Position numbers and translations under genes: made by a program. Positions 8,338 through 16,914 of a DNA stretch of 39,953 bases are shown piece by piece. The DNA lies in contig NZ_LMVM01000007.1 in NCBI RefSeq assembly GCF_002287175.1, forward strand, positions 1 to 39,953, given 5' to 3'. Each line of letters starts with the position of its first letter. The stretch's first letter is position 1. Below the pieces are notes generated by a model that did not search any database, was not told the origin of the DNA, and saw only the letters and a list, made by a program, of their open reading frames with translations. The DNA comes from Methanobacterium bryantii. Lineage in GTDB: Archaea > Methanobacteriota > Methanobacteria > Methanobacteriales > Methanobacteriaceae.

Positions 8338-9375
8338 ATGTCTTCAGTAATATGGTATTTATACGAATTTGCAAGAAAAGGATGGGTTGAAAACTTTGTA
8401 GGGGCTGCAACAAACAGGGAAACTGTGGAAACACCTGATAGGTTTAGAGACTTTCCTGAAGTTATAAGGGAATTGTGTATTGCCTGCGGGGCATGTACGG
8501 CAGCATGTCCATCTCCAGCTGCTATAAAACTTGTAAGAACAAAAGACAAGGATGAAGAGAATGGGGAAGGTATAACCTATCCTGTTATAAATACAGACGC
8601 GTGTATTAGATGTGGTTTCTGTGCAGAAGTATGTCCCACAGATCCTAAAACACTCAGAACTGGTGAAAGTCATTTAATCCGTGAAGAATTCACAATACTG
8701 CCTGCAGAGAAGATGTTTGTTATTGATGATTATCTCTGCATCAGGTGCAAAAAGTGTATGAAAGCCTGCAAAGTTGAAGGTGCCATTATTGAAGAAGACA
8801 ATAAGATCATGATAGATCAATCCAAATGTGTAGCATGTGGCGACTGTGCCAAAACATGCCCAGTAAAAGGTTCCATTAAGGGGATATACATTTCTGATGT
8901 TGAAGGTCAAAAAGATGTAATTAATATGGTGGTACAGACCCTTGAAAATTTAATAGAGTCTAAACAGGATGAACTTAAAGATCTTCCAGCTGAAAAAGCA
9001 GTGACCTTTGAGGTTCCATTTGAGGATATTCTGGAAAAAGCTCGTGAAATAATGCCTGATGAAGAGCGTATAAGGGATCTGGTTGAGAAAGTGACTGATA
9101 GATTAAAACTTAGAGTCATTACCTGGGACGATTCAAAATGTAAACAATGTAAGCTATGTATTGATGAATGTCCTACTGGTGCTATAACTTATGATAAAGA
9201 AAAAGGTGTTGTTAGAGATTCTGATAAATGTCTGAGATGCACCACATGTTATCAAACATGTCCATTTGGTGTTGCAGGCTTTTATGTTGCAAGATTTTTA
9301 CTTACGCAGAGTGAAGTGAAAGGTGATGAAATCCTTGTAACTGTAAAACCAGCATTATTACCCGTGGGGGAATGA
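8338..9375 (+). CDS. ehaP: 6[4Fe-4S] polyferredoxin EhaP
   Basis: Soluble electron carrier subunit of Eha, 345 residues. I count six CxxCxxCxxxC motifs, beginning CIACGACTAACP, CIRCGFCAEVCP, CIRCKKCMKACK (no Pro), CVACGDCAKTCP, CKQCKLCIDECP and CLRCTTCYQTCP, which matches the known 6[4Fe-4S] EhaP. A helical linker of about 70 charged residues separates the first four motifs from the last two. The start ATG 8338 follows GATGGTG. The stop lies within an ATGA that I think marks the intended start of ehaQ. It probably passes electrons from the small subunit to downstream ferredoxins. Confidence 0.93.
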   Translation: MSSVIWYLYEFARKGWVENFVGAATNRETVETPDRFRDFPEVIRELCIACGACTAACPSPAAIKLVRTKDKDEENGEGITYPVINTDACIRCGFCAEVCPTDPKTLRTGESHLIREEFTILPAEKMFVIDDYLCIRCKKCMKACKVEGAIIEEDNKIMIDQSKCVACGDCAKTCPVKGSIKGIYISDVEGQKDVINMVVQTLENLIESKQDELKDLPAEKAVTFEVPFEDILEKAREIMPDEERIRDLVEKVTDRLKLRVITWDDSKCKQCKLCIDECPTGAITYDKEKGVVRDSDKCLRCTTCYQTCPFGVAGFYVARFLLTQSEVKGDEILVTVKPALLPVGE

Positions 9376-10729
9376 TAAAATTCCTGAAACTAAAACTGAT
9401 AGAAAACCTTCTAAACCACTTCGTGAGGTGGAAGTGGCCTATGAAATAGATTCATCTAAATGTGAACAATGTGTAGATAAGCCATGCCTTCAAGCCTGTC
9501 CTGTAGAGGCAGTTCATGAAGTACCTCCAGATAAACACATAGAAATTGATGATAAATGTTTTGGATGTGTACTTTGTAGAGAAGCATGTCCATTTGATGC
9601 TATAAAGATGGAAACTACATTAGCAGATGCTGTAAGAGAAAATGTTCCTAACATTAACCCTAAATTATGCAGGAGATGTGGAGCATGTGTAAATGCATGC
9701 AGAACTGGAGCAATTCAGCTTATATCTTCAGGTAGAGAAGAAGCTCACAGCGTAATTGATGAAGAAAAATGCGTTAAGTGTGGTTACTGTTCCAGAGTAT
9801 GCCCTACAGAAGCCATAAAATATGGTGAAATTTTACCAAGGTCTGTAGCAGGTGGAAAAGGAGTAGTTGTAAATGAAAAGCAGTGTATTGGATGTATGAC
9901 ATGTACAAGGGTTTGTCCGTCTAAAGGAGCTATAAATGTAGGTAAAATAAGTAAATTACCTTATATAAATCCTGCATATTGTGCAAGATGTGAAGAGTGT
10001 ATGGATGTATGCCCGTCAACTGCAATTAGGTATTCTTCAAGAAAAAAGGCTTACGAAAAATTCGGTAAAATCAAAACAATGGAAATAGTTTCTGAACTTC
10101 TTGAAAAAGAAACAGCTAAACTTGCAAGGGATGCAGGTAAAGTAGATACTATCTTAAATAAAATTTCAAGGGATGTCAGCTTTGAACATACTGAAGATGA
10201 ATTTGAAATTGATATAACCGATAAGTTAAAGGATGAAATCAGTGCTGCTATGGATGGTGCCCTCGAAATTGAGGATATAAAGGATGTAATTGAAAGCACA
10301 GTTCCAAAAAGGAATATAGCAGTGGTTGAAGAAAGCTGTATAGGATGTGGAGCGTGTATTGGTGTCTGTCCAGTTGAAGCAATGGAGCTTGAAATGCCTT
10401 CACCGGTTCATGTTGGTGAAGAGTGTATTTACTGTGGAAAATGTGTTGAAACATGTCCATTTGGGTCTATAGTTCTTAAAGAAGAATATTTTGATGCCCA
10501 TGATAATAAAATATTCTTTGTTCGAAAGAATTTAGAAGGTCCAAGAACTGGAGAGATATCTATTGATAGTGAAACATGCCAGCTGTGTGGCGTATGTGTT
10601 AATAAGTGTCCTAAAGATGCAATGAGTATCAAAGAGGGTAAAGTAGTAGTAGATACTGAAAAATGTATAGTATGTGACACATGTGAAGTGACATGTCCGG
10701 TAGGTGCTGTAAAATTAAAAGCACCTTAA
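9372..10729 (+). CDS. ehaQ: 10[4Fe-4S] polyferredoxin EhaQ, apparent frameshift near the start
   Basis: Polyferredoxin with ten cluster motifs: one CxxCxxxxCxxxCP at the N-terminus, then nine CxxCxxCxxxC motifs in three groups. This matches the known 10[4Fe-4S] EhaQ. The clean open frame starts at GTG 9428. However, the frame is open further upstream and reads a protein-like sequence (IPETKTDRKPSKPLREVEV), while a well-placed ATG at 9372 overlapping the ehaP stop and preceded by GGGGGA is one base out of frame. One extra A in the run at 9377-9380 would join the two. I therefore give 9372 as the likely start, with a one-base deletion or sequencing error at the run. The alternatives are GTG 9428 or a rare ATT start at 9380. 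Confidence 0.9.
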
Positions 10730-10756
10730 TTCATATTATTTAAGGTTCGGTAGTTT

Positions 10757-10808
10757 GCAAAATTCCATTTTGCAGGTTTATAAAGCTATATTTTGTGATA
10801 TTATCACA
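10757..10808. promoter_or_regulatory. two inverted repeats between ehaQ and ehaR
   Basis: The 200-base gap contains a perfect 7-bp hairpin GCAAAAT/ATTTTGC (10757-10763/10767-10773, loop TCC) and, 20 bases later, the 15-base palindrome TGTGATATTATCACA (10794-10808). The second is operator-like in shape. The gap is the longest inside the eha operon, so an internal promoter or regulatory point here is possible; no clear TATA box is visible. Confidence 0.45.
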
Positions 10809-10843
10809 ATTTGTCAAAGTTTAAGATTTTTAACAGTAAAAAG

Positions 10844-10927
10844 ATGGTTTTTGTAGGATTTGATTGTGATGCCCACAAAAACTTTGAAAGGTTTTTGGAG
10901 GGTTTAATTTTTTTAAGTGGAGGTTGA
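10844..10927 (+). CDS. possible 27-residue leader peptide before ehaR
   Basis: An ATG at 10844 opens a 28-codon frame (product beginning MVFVGFDCDAHKN) that stops three bases before the TTG start of ehaR and contains ehaR's ribosome binding site. It has no good ribosome binding site of its own. It could be a leader peptide, a remnant of a longer gene, or chance. I do not recognise it. Confidence 0.2.
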   Translation: MVFVGFDCDAHKNFERFLEGLIFLSGG

Positions 10928-10930
10928 AAA

Positions 10931-11956
10931 TTGGGCAGGAAAGTTTTTATTTCTGATTGTGAAGGCCCTATATCTATAAATGATAATGCATTTGAACTTG
11001 CAGGTATTTTTATCGAAGATGGGGAAAAATTTTTCACTATACTCAGTAAATATGATGATATTCTGGTTGATGAAGTTAAAAGAGAGGGGTATCATGCTGG
11101 AGGAACTTTAAAATTAATTGTTCCTTTCTTAAAAGCATATGGTGCTACCAATCGTAGTATAATAGATTTTTCCAGGGAAAATGTACTTCTCCTTCCTGGT
11201 GCAAATGATACAATGCAATTTATAGATAGTATAATGCCTTCTTTTATTGTAAGTACGAGCTATGAACAGTATATTCAAGCTCTTTGTGATGTCATTAAAT
11301 TCCCTTTTGAAAATACGTATTCAACTAACCTTGATATGGATGCATATTCAATTAATGAAGAAGATAAAGAAAAACTAATGGAATTTAGAAACACTGTAAT
11401 GGAAAATCCAGACTTTGAAGTAATTGATAAAATATTTTGGGATGATATTCCTGAGATGGAAATCAGTAAAATCACAGAAAAAATAAAGCCTGTTGGTGGA
11501 GAAGGTAAAAAAGAAGCTGTTATGGATATTTTAGACAGGTTTAGCTTTGAAAATTCGGATGTTATGTATGTTGGGGACAGTATAACTGATGTTGAGCCTT
11601 TAAGATTTGCAAAAGAGCATGGAGGACTTGCAATTTCATTTAATGGGAATGAATATGCTATAAAAGAAGCAGAAATTGCAATAATGGCTGACAACACTAT
11701 TATAACATCAGTCATTGCTGATTTATTTAATAGATTTGGAAAAGATGAAGTTATTAATTTCATTAAGTCATATATGGATAATACTGAAGATGCCATTAAT
11801 AGTTATCCTGTAAATAAAAAACTTAAAGAAGCAATAAAACAGGTAAATCTCCCCAAAATCGCGATTGTAACAAGTGAAAATTTTGAAGCACTCGTTGATG
11901 AAAGTAAGACATTTAGAAGATTGGTTAGGGGAGAATTGATAGGTGCATTAGGATAA
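10931..11956 (+). CDS. ehaR: energy-converting hydrogenase A subunit R (EhaR), HAD-like
   Basis: Hydrophilic protein of 341 residues resembling HAD-superfamily phosphatases. The N-terminal motif is ISDCEGPI (D9, E11 in place of the usual DxDxT), and the acidic motif IV is VGDSITDVEPL (D216, D220). The cap region (about 30-180) is large. The altered motif I suggests that phosphatase activity is modified or lost. The start is TTG 10931, supported by GGAGGTTGA at 10919-10927; no ATG lies near. It follows EhaQ, as EhaR does in other eha operons. Its substrate and its job in the hydrogenase are unknown. Confidence 0.82.
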   Translation: MGRKVFISDCEGPISINDNAFELAGIFIEDGEKFFTILSKYDDILVDEVKREGYHAGGTLKLIVPFLKAYGATNRSIIDFSRENVLLLPGANDTMQFIDSIMPSFIVSTSYEQYIQALCDVIKFPFENTYSTNLDMDAYSINEEDKEKLMEFRNTVMENPDFEVIDKIFWDDIPEMEISKITEKIKPVGGEGKKEAVMDILDRFSFENSDVMYVGDSITDVEPLRFAKEHGGLAISFNGNEYAIKEAEIAIMADNTIITSVIADLFNRFGKDEVINFIKSYMDNTEDAINSYPVNKKLKEAIKQVNLPKIAIVTSENFEALVDESKTFRRLVRGELIGALG

Positions 11957-11983
11957 TGTATCAAATATTATTGAGTTGATAAA

Positions 11984-12862
11984 ATGAACATGGAAAATAC
12001 TTACTGTGAAGCATTTGATGGAATCTGCTGCAGGGTAATTGTAACAGCAGACAATAATGAAATCCTTCAAAGAGCAGCTTATGATGCAACAGCAACTCCT
12101 GGAACTGTTATTGGACGTGTTGAAGGAGGCATTGAAAGTTGGCTAAATGGTGATGAGACTCCTGATGGGAGAAAAGGAGCAGTGCTTCAGATATGGTACC
12201 CAAAAGAGGATATAAAGAAATTCGAAGTGGAATTATCATATAGAATAAGGCAGGATATACTTGTAAAACCTTTTACCGCACTTTTTGATGCTTCAAAGAA
12301 TCCTGCTGGAAAAATGGATATGATGAGGGATGTAGGTCACTGCGGTGATGGTTATGAGTGGGAAGAAGAAAATTACGGGCGTAAAATGATAGTTGTGCCT
12401 ATAGCTATCCCTGATTTCCAGATAGAACGTGATGTAGGGTACATGCGCGGAATTATGGGTGCAAATTTTTGGTATATGTGCAGTACTAAGGAAGCTGTAA
12501 TGGAAGCTGGAAGGGAAGCATTGAATGCTATAGGTGAAGTTAAAGGCGCTATAACTCCTTTTGATATTTGTTCAGCGGCTTCTAAACCTGAAACAAATTA
12601 TCCATGGATAGGACCAACAACAAATCATCCTTACTGCCCTTCACTTAAAAAAACTCTTGAAGAAGAATCAATGGTTCCTAATAATGTTAAATATATACCT
12701 GAAATCGTGATTAATGGTTTAAATATGGATATAACAAAGAAAGCTATGAAAGCAGGAATTGAAGCAGTAATGGATATTGATGGTGTTGTAAGTGTCTCTT
12801 CAGGAAATTATGGCGGTCAGTTAGGAGATCATAAGATATATTTAAATGAATTGTTTGAATAA
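11984..12862 (+). CDS. Ftr paralogue (formylmethanofuran:H4MPT formyltransferase-like)
   Basis: Protein of 292 residues, close to the roughly 297 of Ftr, the enzyme that moves the formyl group from formylmethanofuran to tetrahydromethanopterin. Family-like segments include the N-terminal EAFDGICCRVIVTA, ETPDGRKGAVLQIWYP and the C-terminal NGLNMDITKKAMKAGIEAVM. It appears divergent from the main Ftr, and methanogens commonly keep a second copy (FtrII) beside eha. Whether it is catalytic or a structural or regulatory subunit is not known from sequence. It may correspond to the subunit called EhaS in some annotations; I am not certain of that letter. The ATG 11984 follows GAGTTGATAAA. Confidence 0.85.
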   Translation: MNMENTYCEAFDGICCRVIVTADNNEILQRAAYDATATPGTVIGRVEGGIESWLNGDETPDGRKGAVLQIWYPKEDIKKFEVELSYRIRQDILVKPFTALFDASKNPAGKMDMMRDVGHCGDGYEWEEENYGRKMIVVPIAIPDFQIERDVGYMRGIMGANFWYMCSTKEAVMEAGREALNAIGEVKGAITPFDICSAASKPETNYPWIGPTTNHPYCPSLKKTLEEESMVPNNVKYIPEIVINGLNMDITKKAMKAGIEAVMDIDGVVSVSSGNYGGQLGDHKIYLNELFE

Positions 12863-12883
12863 ATTTAAGCTAAGGAGAATTTA

Positions 12884-13813
12884 ATGAAGAAGTTTGATGT
12901 AGTGGGATTTGGCGCATTAAATGTTGATAAACTTTATAATGTGAATAAAATAACCTGCGAAGATGAAGAATCTTATATAACTGATTTCAACAGATCATGT
13001 GGTGGATCTGCTGCAAATACAGTTATAGGACTTTCAAAATTAGGCATGAAAACGGGATTTATAGGTAAAGTTTCTAAAGATTATGATGGAAAACTTTTAC
13101 TTGAAAACCTCCAAAAAGAGGGTGTAGATACTGAAGGTATTATTATTTCAGAGGGTAGAAGTGGTAATGTTCTCGGATTTGTGGATAATGAGGGGCAAAG
13201 AGCGCTGTATGTAGATCCGGGGGTCAATGATTTAATTAAGCCTGATGAAGTTAAATTAGATTATTTGGAAAATTGCAGGATATTACATCTTGCATCCTTT
13301 GTAGGTGAATCTTTTAAGGCTCAAGAAAGTATTATAAGTGAAATCTCCGAAGATATTATTGTAAGTCTAGATCCCGGAAGAATATATGCTGAAAGGGGCA
13401 TTAACTATCTTAAAAATATTTTAAATAGAACAGATATTATTCTTACTAATGAAGAAGAATTAAAGTATTTAACTGGTAATAAATATAAAACATTTAAGGA
13501 TGGAGCTGAAGTTTTACTGGAGTCCAGTATAAATATTGTAGTAGTTAAAAGAGGAGATAAAAGTACTTATATTACAAATGGTGATGAAAGCTATTTCATA
13601 GAGCCATTTGATGTTAAGTGTATTGATACAACAGGTGCAGGGGATGCATTTAACGCAGGATTTTTATATGGGTTTCTTAATAATAAGAACATTGAAGAAT
13701 CAGGTAAATTAGGGAATTTTATTGCTTCATGTTGTATAAGGGAATCTGGGGCAATTAAAGGATTGCCAAAAATATCTGAATTGGATAAATTTGATAAAAT
13801 AATTAACATATAA
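12884..13813 (+). CDS. PfkB-family (ribokinase-like) sugar kinase
   Basis: Protein of 309 residues of the PfkB/ribokinase superfamily. It shows the N-terminal glycine-rich signature (RSCGGSAANTVIGLSKLG, about 44-61) and the C-terminal active-site signature DTTGAGDAFNAGF with the catalytic-base Asp at D254. The substrate cannot be predicted; the family includes ribokinase, adenosine kinase and nucleoside kinases. The ATG 12884 has CTAAGGAGA upstream, and only 21 bases separate it from the Ftr paralogue, so it is part of the same operon. A PfkB kinase at this place is a known feature of eha loci in Methanobacteriales, with unexplained purpose. Confidence 0.9.
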   Translation: MKKFDVVGFGALNVDKLYNVNKITCEDEESYITDFNRSCGGSAANTVIGLSKLGMKTGFIGKVSKDYDGKLLLENLQKEGVDTEGIIISEGRSGNVLGFVDNEGQRALYVDPGVNDLIKPDEVKLDYLENCRILHLASFVGESFKAQESIISEISEDIIVSLDPGRIYAERGINYLKNILNRTDIILTNEEELKYLTGNKYKTFKDGAEVLLESSINIVVVKRGDKSTYITNGDESYFIEPFDVKCIDTTGAGDAFNAGFLYGFLNNKNIEESGKLGNFIASCCIRESGAIKGLPKISELDKFDKIINI

Positions 13814-13841
13814 ATTTCATCTACCTACCAAAGGTGTAATT

Positions 13842-14597
13842 ATGGACATAACATTTAAAAAGGACAAGAATGTGCTAAAAGACGAAGTCATCCATAAGGC
13901 TATGGATCTAGAAGAAATTAAACCAGAGATTGAAAAATATAGGCTGAAGAGGAAATGTATAACTATTTCTCCAGAGTGTATAAGGTGCAACTTGTGCACT
14001 GAAGAATGCCCTGTAAGTGCTATATCTGAAGCAAAAGCAACTAAACCTGCTAAAGTACTTGATAACTGCGTAAACTGTGAAATATGCGCCCAAACTTGTC
14101 CTGTAAAGAGTATACATGTTATAGAAAGTACATCTGATGTTGAGGATGAAGAAGTAAAATACCGTCTTAAAGAATTGAAGGTACCTCATAGAACCCTTAA
14201 AATGAAAAATATTGAAGTAGCTGAAGATAAATGTATTTCCTGTGGAACTTGCGCTAAATTCTGTCCTACAGGTGCAGTAAATGCTGAAGAGGGAAAACCA
14301 ACTGTAATAGATAAATCAGCATGTGTCGGGTGTGGAGCGTGTGTTAACGTATGTCCAGAAAATGCGATAAAGCTTGAAAGGGAATTAGGGCCGGTACTAA
14401 AAACAAAAGAACTCTCAATTGATAGAGAAGCGTGTGTTTCCTGTCAAGTATGTGAAGAGAATTGCCCTGTAGGTGCTATTAAACTTGAAGATGGCGAATT
14501 AGTATTTTCTGAAGATAAATGTATTTTATGTGAAGTGTGTTCTAGTAAATGTCCAGTGAGCGCATTAAAACTTGAGAGGTTGTCCAATGAAAGTTAA
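13842..14597 (+). CDS. 6[4Fe-4S] polyferredoxin (third of the operon)
   Basis: Soluble polyferredoxin of 251 residues with six CxxCxxCxxxCP motifs (CIRCNLCTEECP, CVNCEICAQTCP, CISCGTCAKFCP, CVGCGACVNVCP, CVSCQVCEENCP, CILCEVCSSKCP). The motifs fall into two pairs and a final pair separated by short charged linkers. It should relay low-potential electrons, plausibly between Eha and the formylmethanofuran dehydrogenase or heterodisulfide reductase system; this is inference from context. The ATG 13842 follows AAAGGTGTAATT. The last bases overlap the start of the CBS gene. Confidence 0.93.
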   Translation: MDITFKKDKNVLKDEVIHKAMDLEEIKPEIEKYRLKRKCITISPECIRCNLCTEECPVSAISEAKATKPAKVLDNCVNCEICAQTCPVKSIHVIESTSDVEDEEVKYRLKELKVPHRTLKMKNIEVAEDKCISCGTCAKFCPTGAVNAEEGKPTVIDKSACVGCGACVNVCPENAIKLERELGPVLKTKELSIDREACVSCQVCEENCPVGAIKLEDGELVFSEDKCILCEVCSSKCPVSALKLERLSNES

Positions 14598-15222
14598 AGA
14601 AATTATGGATAAGGAATATATATACGTATCTCCGGATCAAGACGTAGTTGAAGTATCATTACTAATGGAAAAGACAAAGAAATTTACAACACCAGTTGTG
14701 GATAGTGAAAAGAGGTTAATTGGCTGGATAACTTCTCTTGAAATTACAAAGGGATTTAGAGAAGGTAAAAAGAAAGTGTTTGATGTCATGCGTTCTAAAG
14801 AGGAAATTGTTAATGTCCATGAGAATGATCCAGCAAGGTTAGCTGTTTTAGAAACTACAAAGCATAAAGTAATAAGTATACCAGTTTTAAATGATGATGA
14901 TGTTGTAGTTGGCGTTGTAAGGACATTTGATATAGTAGAAACGCTTTCACGGCTCTATGAAATTAAAGTTTATAAAATATTTGAAGCTATGGCAGATGAA
15001 CTTAAAGGAGTAAGCTGGGATGAACTCATGGAAGCATCTGCAATAGTTACCAGAAGGAGAACAGGCCAAAGAATTACACCACAAGAGTATGAGAAAAATA
15101 TTAGAGATGCTACCTTTGGTGAGGCTATTTGGGCAACTGGTGGCCTTGAAAAATTCTTTGTTGGTTTAATTGCTATTGGTGAGCTTGTAATTGCAAGAAA
15201 AGTTGCAAGAGCAAGACAATAA
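14587..15222 (+). CDS. CBS-domain protein, last gene of the eha operon
   Basis: Protein of 211 residues with a CBS pair in the first half: VKEIMDKEYIYVSPDQDVVEVSLLMEK (about 2-29) with LIGWITSLEI, then FDVMRSKEEIVNVHENDPARLAVLE with VVVGVVRTFDIVE. The C-terminal 80 residues (from about WDELMEASAIVTRRRTG) form a second, unassigned domain. CBS pairs bind adenine nucleotides or SAM, so a sensor of energy state for the hydrogenase is plausible but unproven. The start is ATG 14587 (GAGAGGTTG upstream), overlapping the polyferredoxin by 11 bases; TTG 14572 in frame is less likely. Confidence 0.88.
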   Translation: MKVKEIMDKEYIYVSPDQDVVEVSLLMEKTKKFTTPVVDSEKRLIGWITSLEITKGFREGKKKVFDVMRSKEEIVNVHENDPARLAVLETTKHKVISIPVLNDDDVVVGVVRTFDIVETLSRLYEIKVYKIFEAMADELKGVSWDELMEASAIVTRRRTGQRITPQEYEKNIRDATFGEAIWATGGLEKFFVGLIAIGELVIARKVARARQ

Positions 15223-15223
15223 T

Positions 15224-15260
15224 TTTTTTATTTTTAATTTCAATATTTTCCTTTTTTAGA
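15224..15260 (+). terminator. T-rich terminator of the eha operon
   Basis: Directly after the CBS gene stop lie TTTTTTTATTTTTAA and, after a few bases, CCTTTTTT. Runs of T without a strong hairpin are the usual archaeal termination signal, and the next gene is on the opposite strand. Confidence 0.6.
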
Positions 15261-15411
15261 TATATCATTTAATTAGGATTAGTGTCCACTTATTTTTTAA
15301 ATTTTAATAAAAATTGAAAAAAAGAGTTTTAAATATTATTAAAAGGAGGGTTAAAAGTTCCTCCTATTGGTTTAAGAGTAAATTTACACCATTTTTGATG
15401 ATTTAGTTATA

Positions 15412-15741
15412 TTATCTGCAGCAATGATGATGGTGTTTATGATGTTTGTGCCATTTGTACCATTTATACCATTTATACCATTTATACCATTTGTACCATT
15501 TATTCCACTTGTGGAATTTATTCCATTTATTCCATTTATTCCACTTGTGGAATTTATTCCATTTATTCCATTTATATCCATATCCGTAGTTAGTTCCGAT
15601 TTGTCCATGGTTTGTGTTTCCATAGTTAGTTCCGATTTGTCCATGATTTGGCCCGTTATTGTTTGGTGCGGCTGTTACTACTCCAGAAAGACCTACTGCT
15701 ATCATAAGAGCAAATAGGAGTATTCCTAATTGTTTTTTCAT
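15412..15741 (-). CDS. small exported Trp/Lys/His repeat protein
   Basis: I do not recognise this 109-residue protein. It has a signal peptide (MKKQLGILLFALMIAVGLSG, then VVTAA), a spacer with a repeated HGQIGTNYG unit, a tract of about 40 residues made of KWN, KWY and KFH triplets, and the tail HKHHKHHHHCCR. The mature protein is very rich in Trp, Lys and His. The start ATG at 15741 follows a perfect GGAGGTGA; 11 more codons upstream are open but would put the ribosome binding site inside the gene. At DNA level the tract is a 9-base minisatellite (15451-15576), so its length probably varies between strains. Metal binding, wall binding or a membrane-active peptide are possible. Confidence 0.7.
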   Translation of the reverse strand: MKKQLGILLFALMIAVGLSGVVTAAPNNNGPNHGQIGTNYGNTNHGQIGTNYGYGYKWNKWNKFHKWNKWNKWNKFHKWNKWYKWYKWYKWYKWYKWHKHHKHHHHCCR

Positions 15742-16218
15742 ATTTTCACCTCCACATATACATTTGTAATACAAAATTTTATATTTGTACTAAATAACTA
15801 TATGGCCATTTAGTAATAAAAATGTTACTATTATTATTACTACCTATTAGTTTTACTATCAAAAAATGTAATTAAATGAAGTTGTAATGATGTATAGTTT
15901 CTCGAGAAAATTAAAAATAAATAAGAAGGGCGAAATTTGCCTGAAATCTTATTTATTATATGGCTATAATAATGAATTAATAGGACATAAAATAGTTAAT
16001 ATTTGAATTTAAGCATAGACTTTGTTTAAATTCTTTTTAATACACAAAAAATATATTATTTGAATTAATTTAGGTAATTGACTGTTTTTTATTATTGAAT
16101 TAAAATTAAAATGAAGAGAGCAAAAAAAATATTTTATTTAACTGTTAAGTTATGCAAGATTTAAGATTTTAATTTTCCTTTCAATTAAAATAAGTTGAAT
16201 ATATATGGTGAATGACAT

Positions 16219-16264
16219 GTGAAAATTCTATGAATTTTCACTGTTACGGAACTTCGTTCCGTAA
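16219..16264. repeat. tandem pair of perfect hairpins with 3-base loops
   Basis: First stem GTGAAAATTC/GAATTTTCAC at 16219-16228/16232-16241 (10 bp, loop TAT); second stem TTACGGAAC/GTTCCGTAA at 16244-16252/16256-16264 (9 bp, loop TTC). The same architecture recurs at 22719-22764 and 32732-32781 with unrelated sequence. Confidence 0.7.
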
Positions 16265-16389
16265 ACATAACTGTTTAAGCTTATAAATTTTAGAATTAAA
16301 ATTTTAAATTTGGGCATGTTAACAAATTTCTTATAACAATTTAGTCAAAAATATTTGGTCATTCACTATAAATTTAGAGTTATGGGTCG

Positions 16390-16447
16390 AACGGAATCAT
16401 TTGGCGATGAGATGTGCAATATAAGCAAATTGCCAGAAAATTCCGTT
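16390..16447 (-). repeat. hairpin element copy A (minus orientation)
   Basis: Arms AACGGAAT (16390-16397) and ATTCCGTT (16440-16447), a 2x2 internal loop, then TGGC/GCCA (16402-16405/16432-16435). Read on the minus strand the loop begins CAATTTGCTTATATTG, matching the CAATCAGCTTGTATTA of copy B. The outer arm is also similar to copy B (ACGGAA versus ACGGGA followed by TTTTC). Confidence 0.65.
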
Positions 16448-16683
16448 GATCTATAAATCAATTTATAATATTCCTGCGTTACTATCTAAATATTATCAAA
16501 TTTAAGCTTAACTTTCTACACAATCATAAAGTTTGCTAATGTTTAAGTTGATATTTAGGGCTTAAACATGTCAAATAGTAAAAGGAGGATTTAGTCCTCC
16601 CTATTTTTTTATACTTTCACTTATAGATTTTGCAATATTATTTGTAATTTTTGATTTATCTAAAGTGAAAGACTTCAAGATGT

Positions 16684-16914
16684 TTATCTCCACCATCTGT
16701 GATGGTGTCTCCACCATGGTCTGTAGTGATGTCTCCACCATGGTCTGTAGTGATGTCTCCACCACCAGGATCCGTGGCCTCCTATCCATTTACCATGTCC
16801 ACCTTGCCATTTTCCGTGTCCTTGCCATTGTCCTTGATCTACTGCTGCTGCGGCTCCAATGAAGCTCATAGAGACTACAAAAGCCATTATAAGAATAGCT
16901 AATTCTTTTTTCAC
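16684..16914 (-). CDS. small exported Trp/Arg/His repeat protein
   Basis: Unrecognised 76-residue protein. A signal peptide (VKKELAILIMAFVVSMSFIG, then AAAA) is followed by a Gly/His/Gln/Trp-rich stretch (repeats of HGKW) and three copies of an 8-residue unit WWRHHYRP, ending WWRHHHRWWR. The start is GTG at 16914 after a perfect GGAGGTGA; ten upstream codons are open but would enclose that site. The repeat is a 24-base tandem repeat at 16690-16765. Composition resembles Trp/Arg/His membrane-active peptides, and His-rich repeats may also bind metals; both ideas are inference. It shares signal type and translation start layout with the gene at 15412-15741 but not the repeat sequence. Confidence 0.65.
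   Translation of the reverse strand: MKKELAILIMAFVVSMSFIGAAAAVDQGQWQGHGKWQGGHGKWIGGHGSWWWRHHYRPWWRHHYRPWWRHHHRWWR

Larger units (their letters stand above)
15742..16683. other. intergenic region between the two Trp-rich repeat genes
   Basis: No gene is visible. It contains the promoter side of the gene ending at 15412 (inverted repeat TACAAA/TTTGTA at 15770-15775/15784-15789), a tandem pair of 3-base-loop hairpins (16219-16264) and hairpin element copy A (16390-16447). The rest is AT-rich without visible structure. Confidence 0.5.

Noticed and set aside
15424..15717. Plus-strand open frame with Phe/Pro/Ile repeats
   Set aside because: It is the antisense shadow of the Trp/Lys repeat gene, with no ribosome binding site and no export signal.
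16690..16765. 24-base tandem repeats that could suggest a CRISPR array
   Set aside because: The repeats have no spacers and encode the WWRHHYRP units of an exported protein with a good signal peptide and ribosome binding site.
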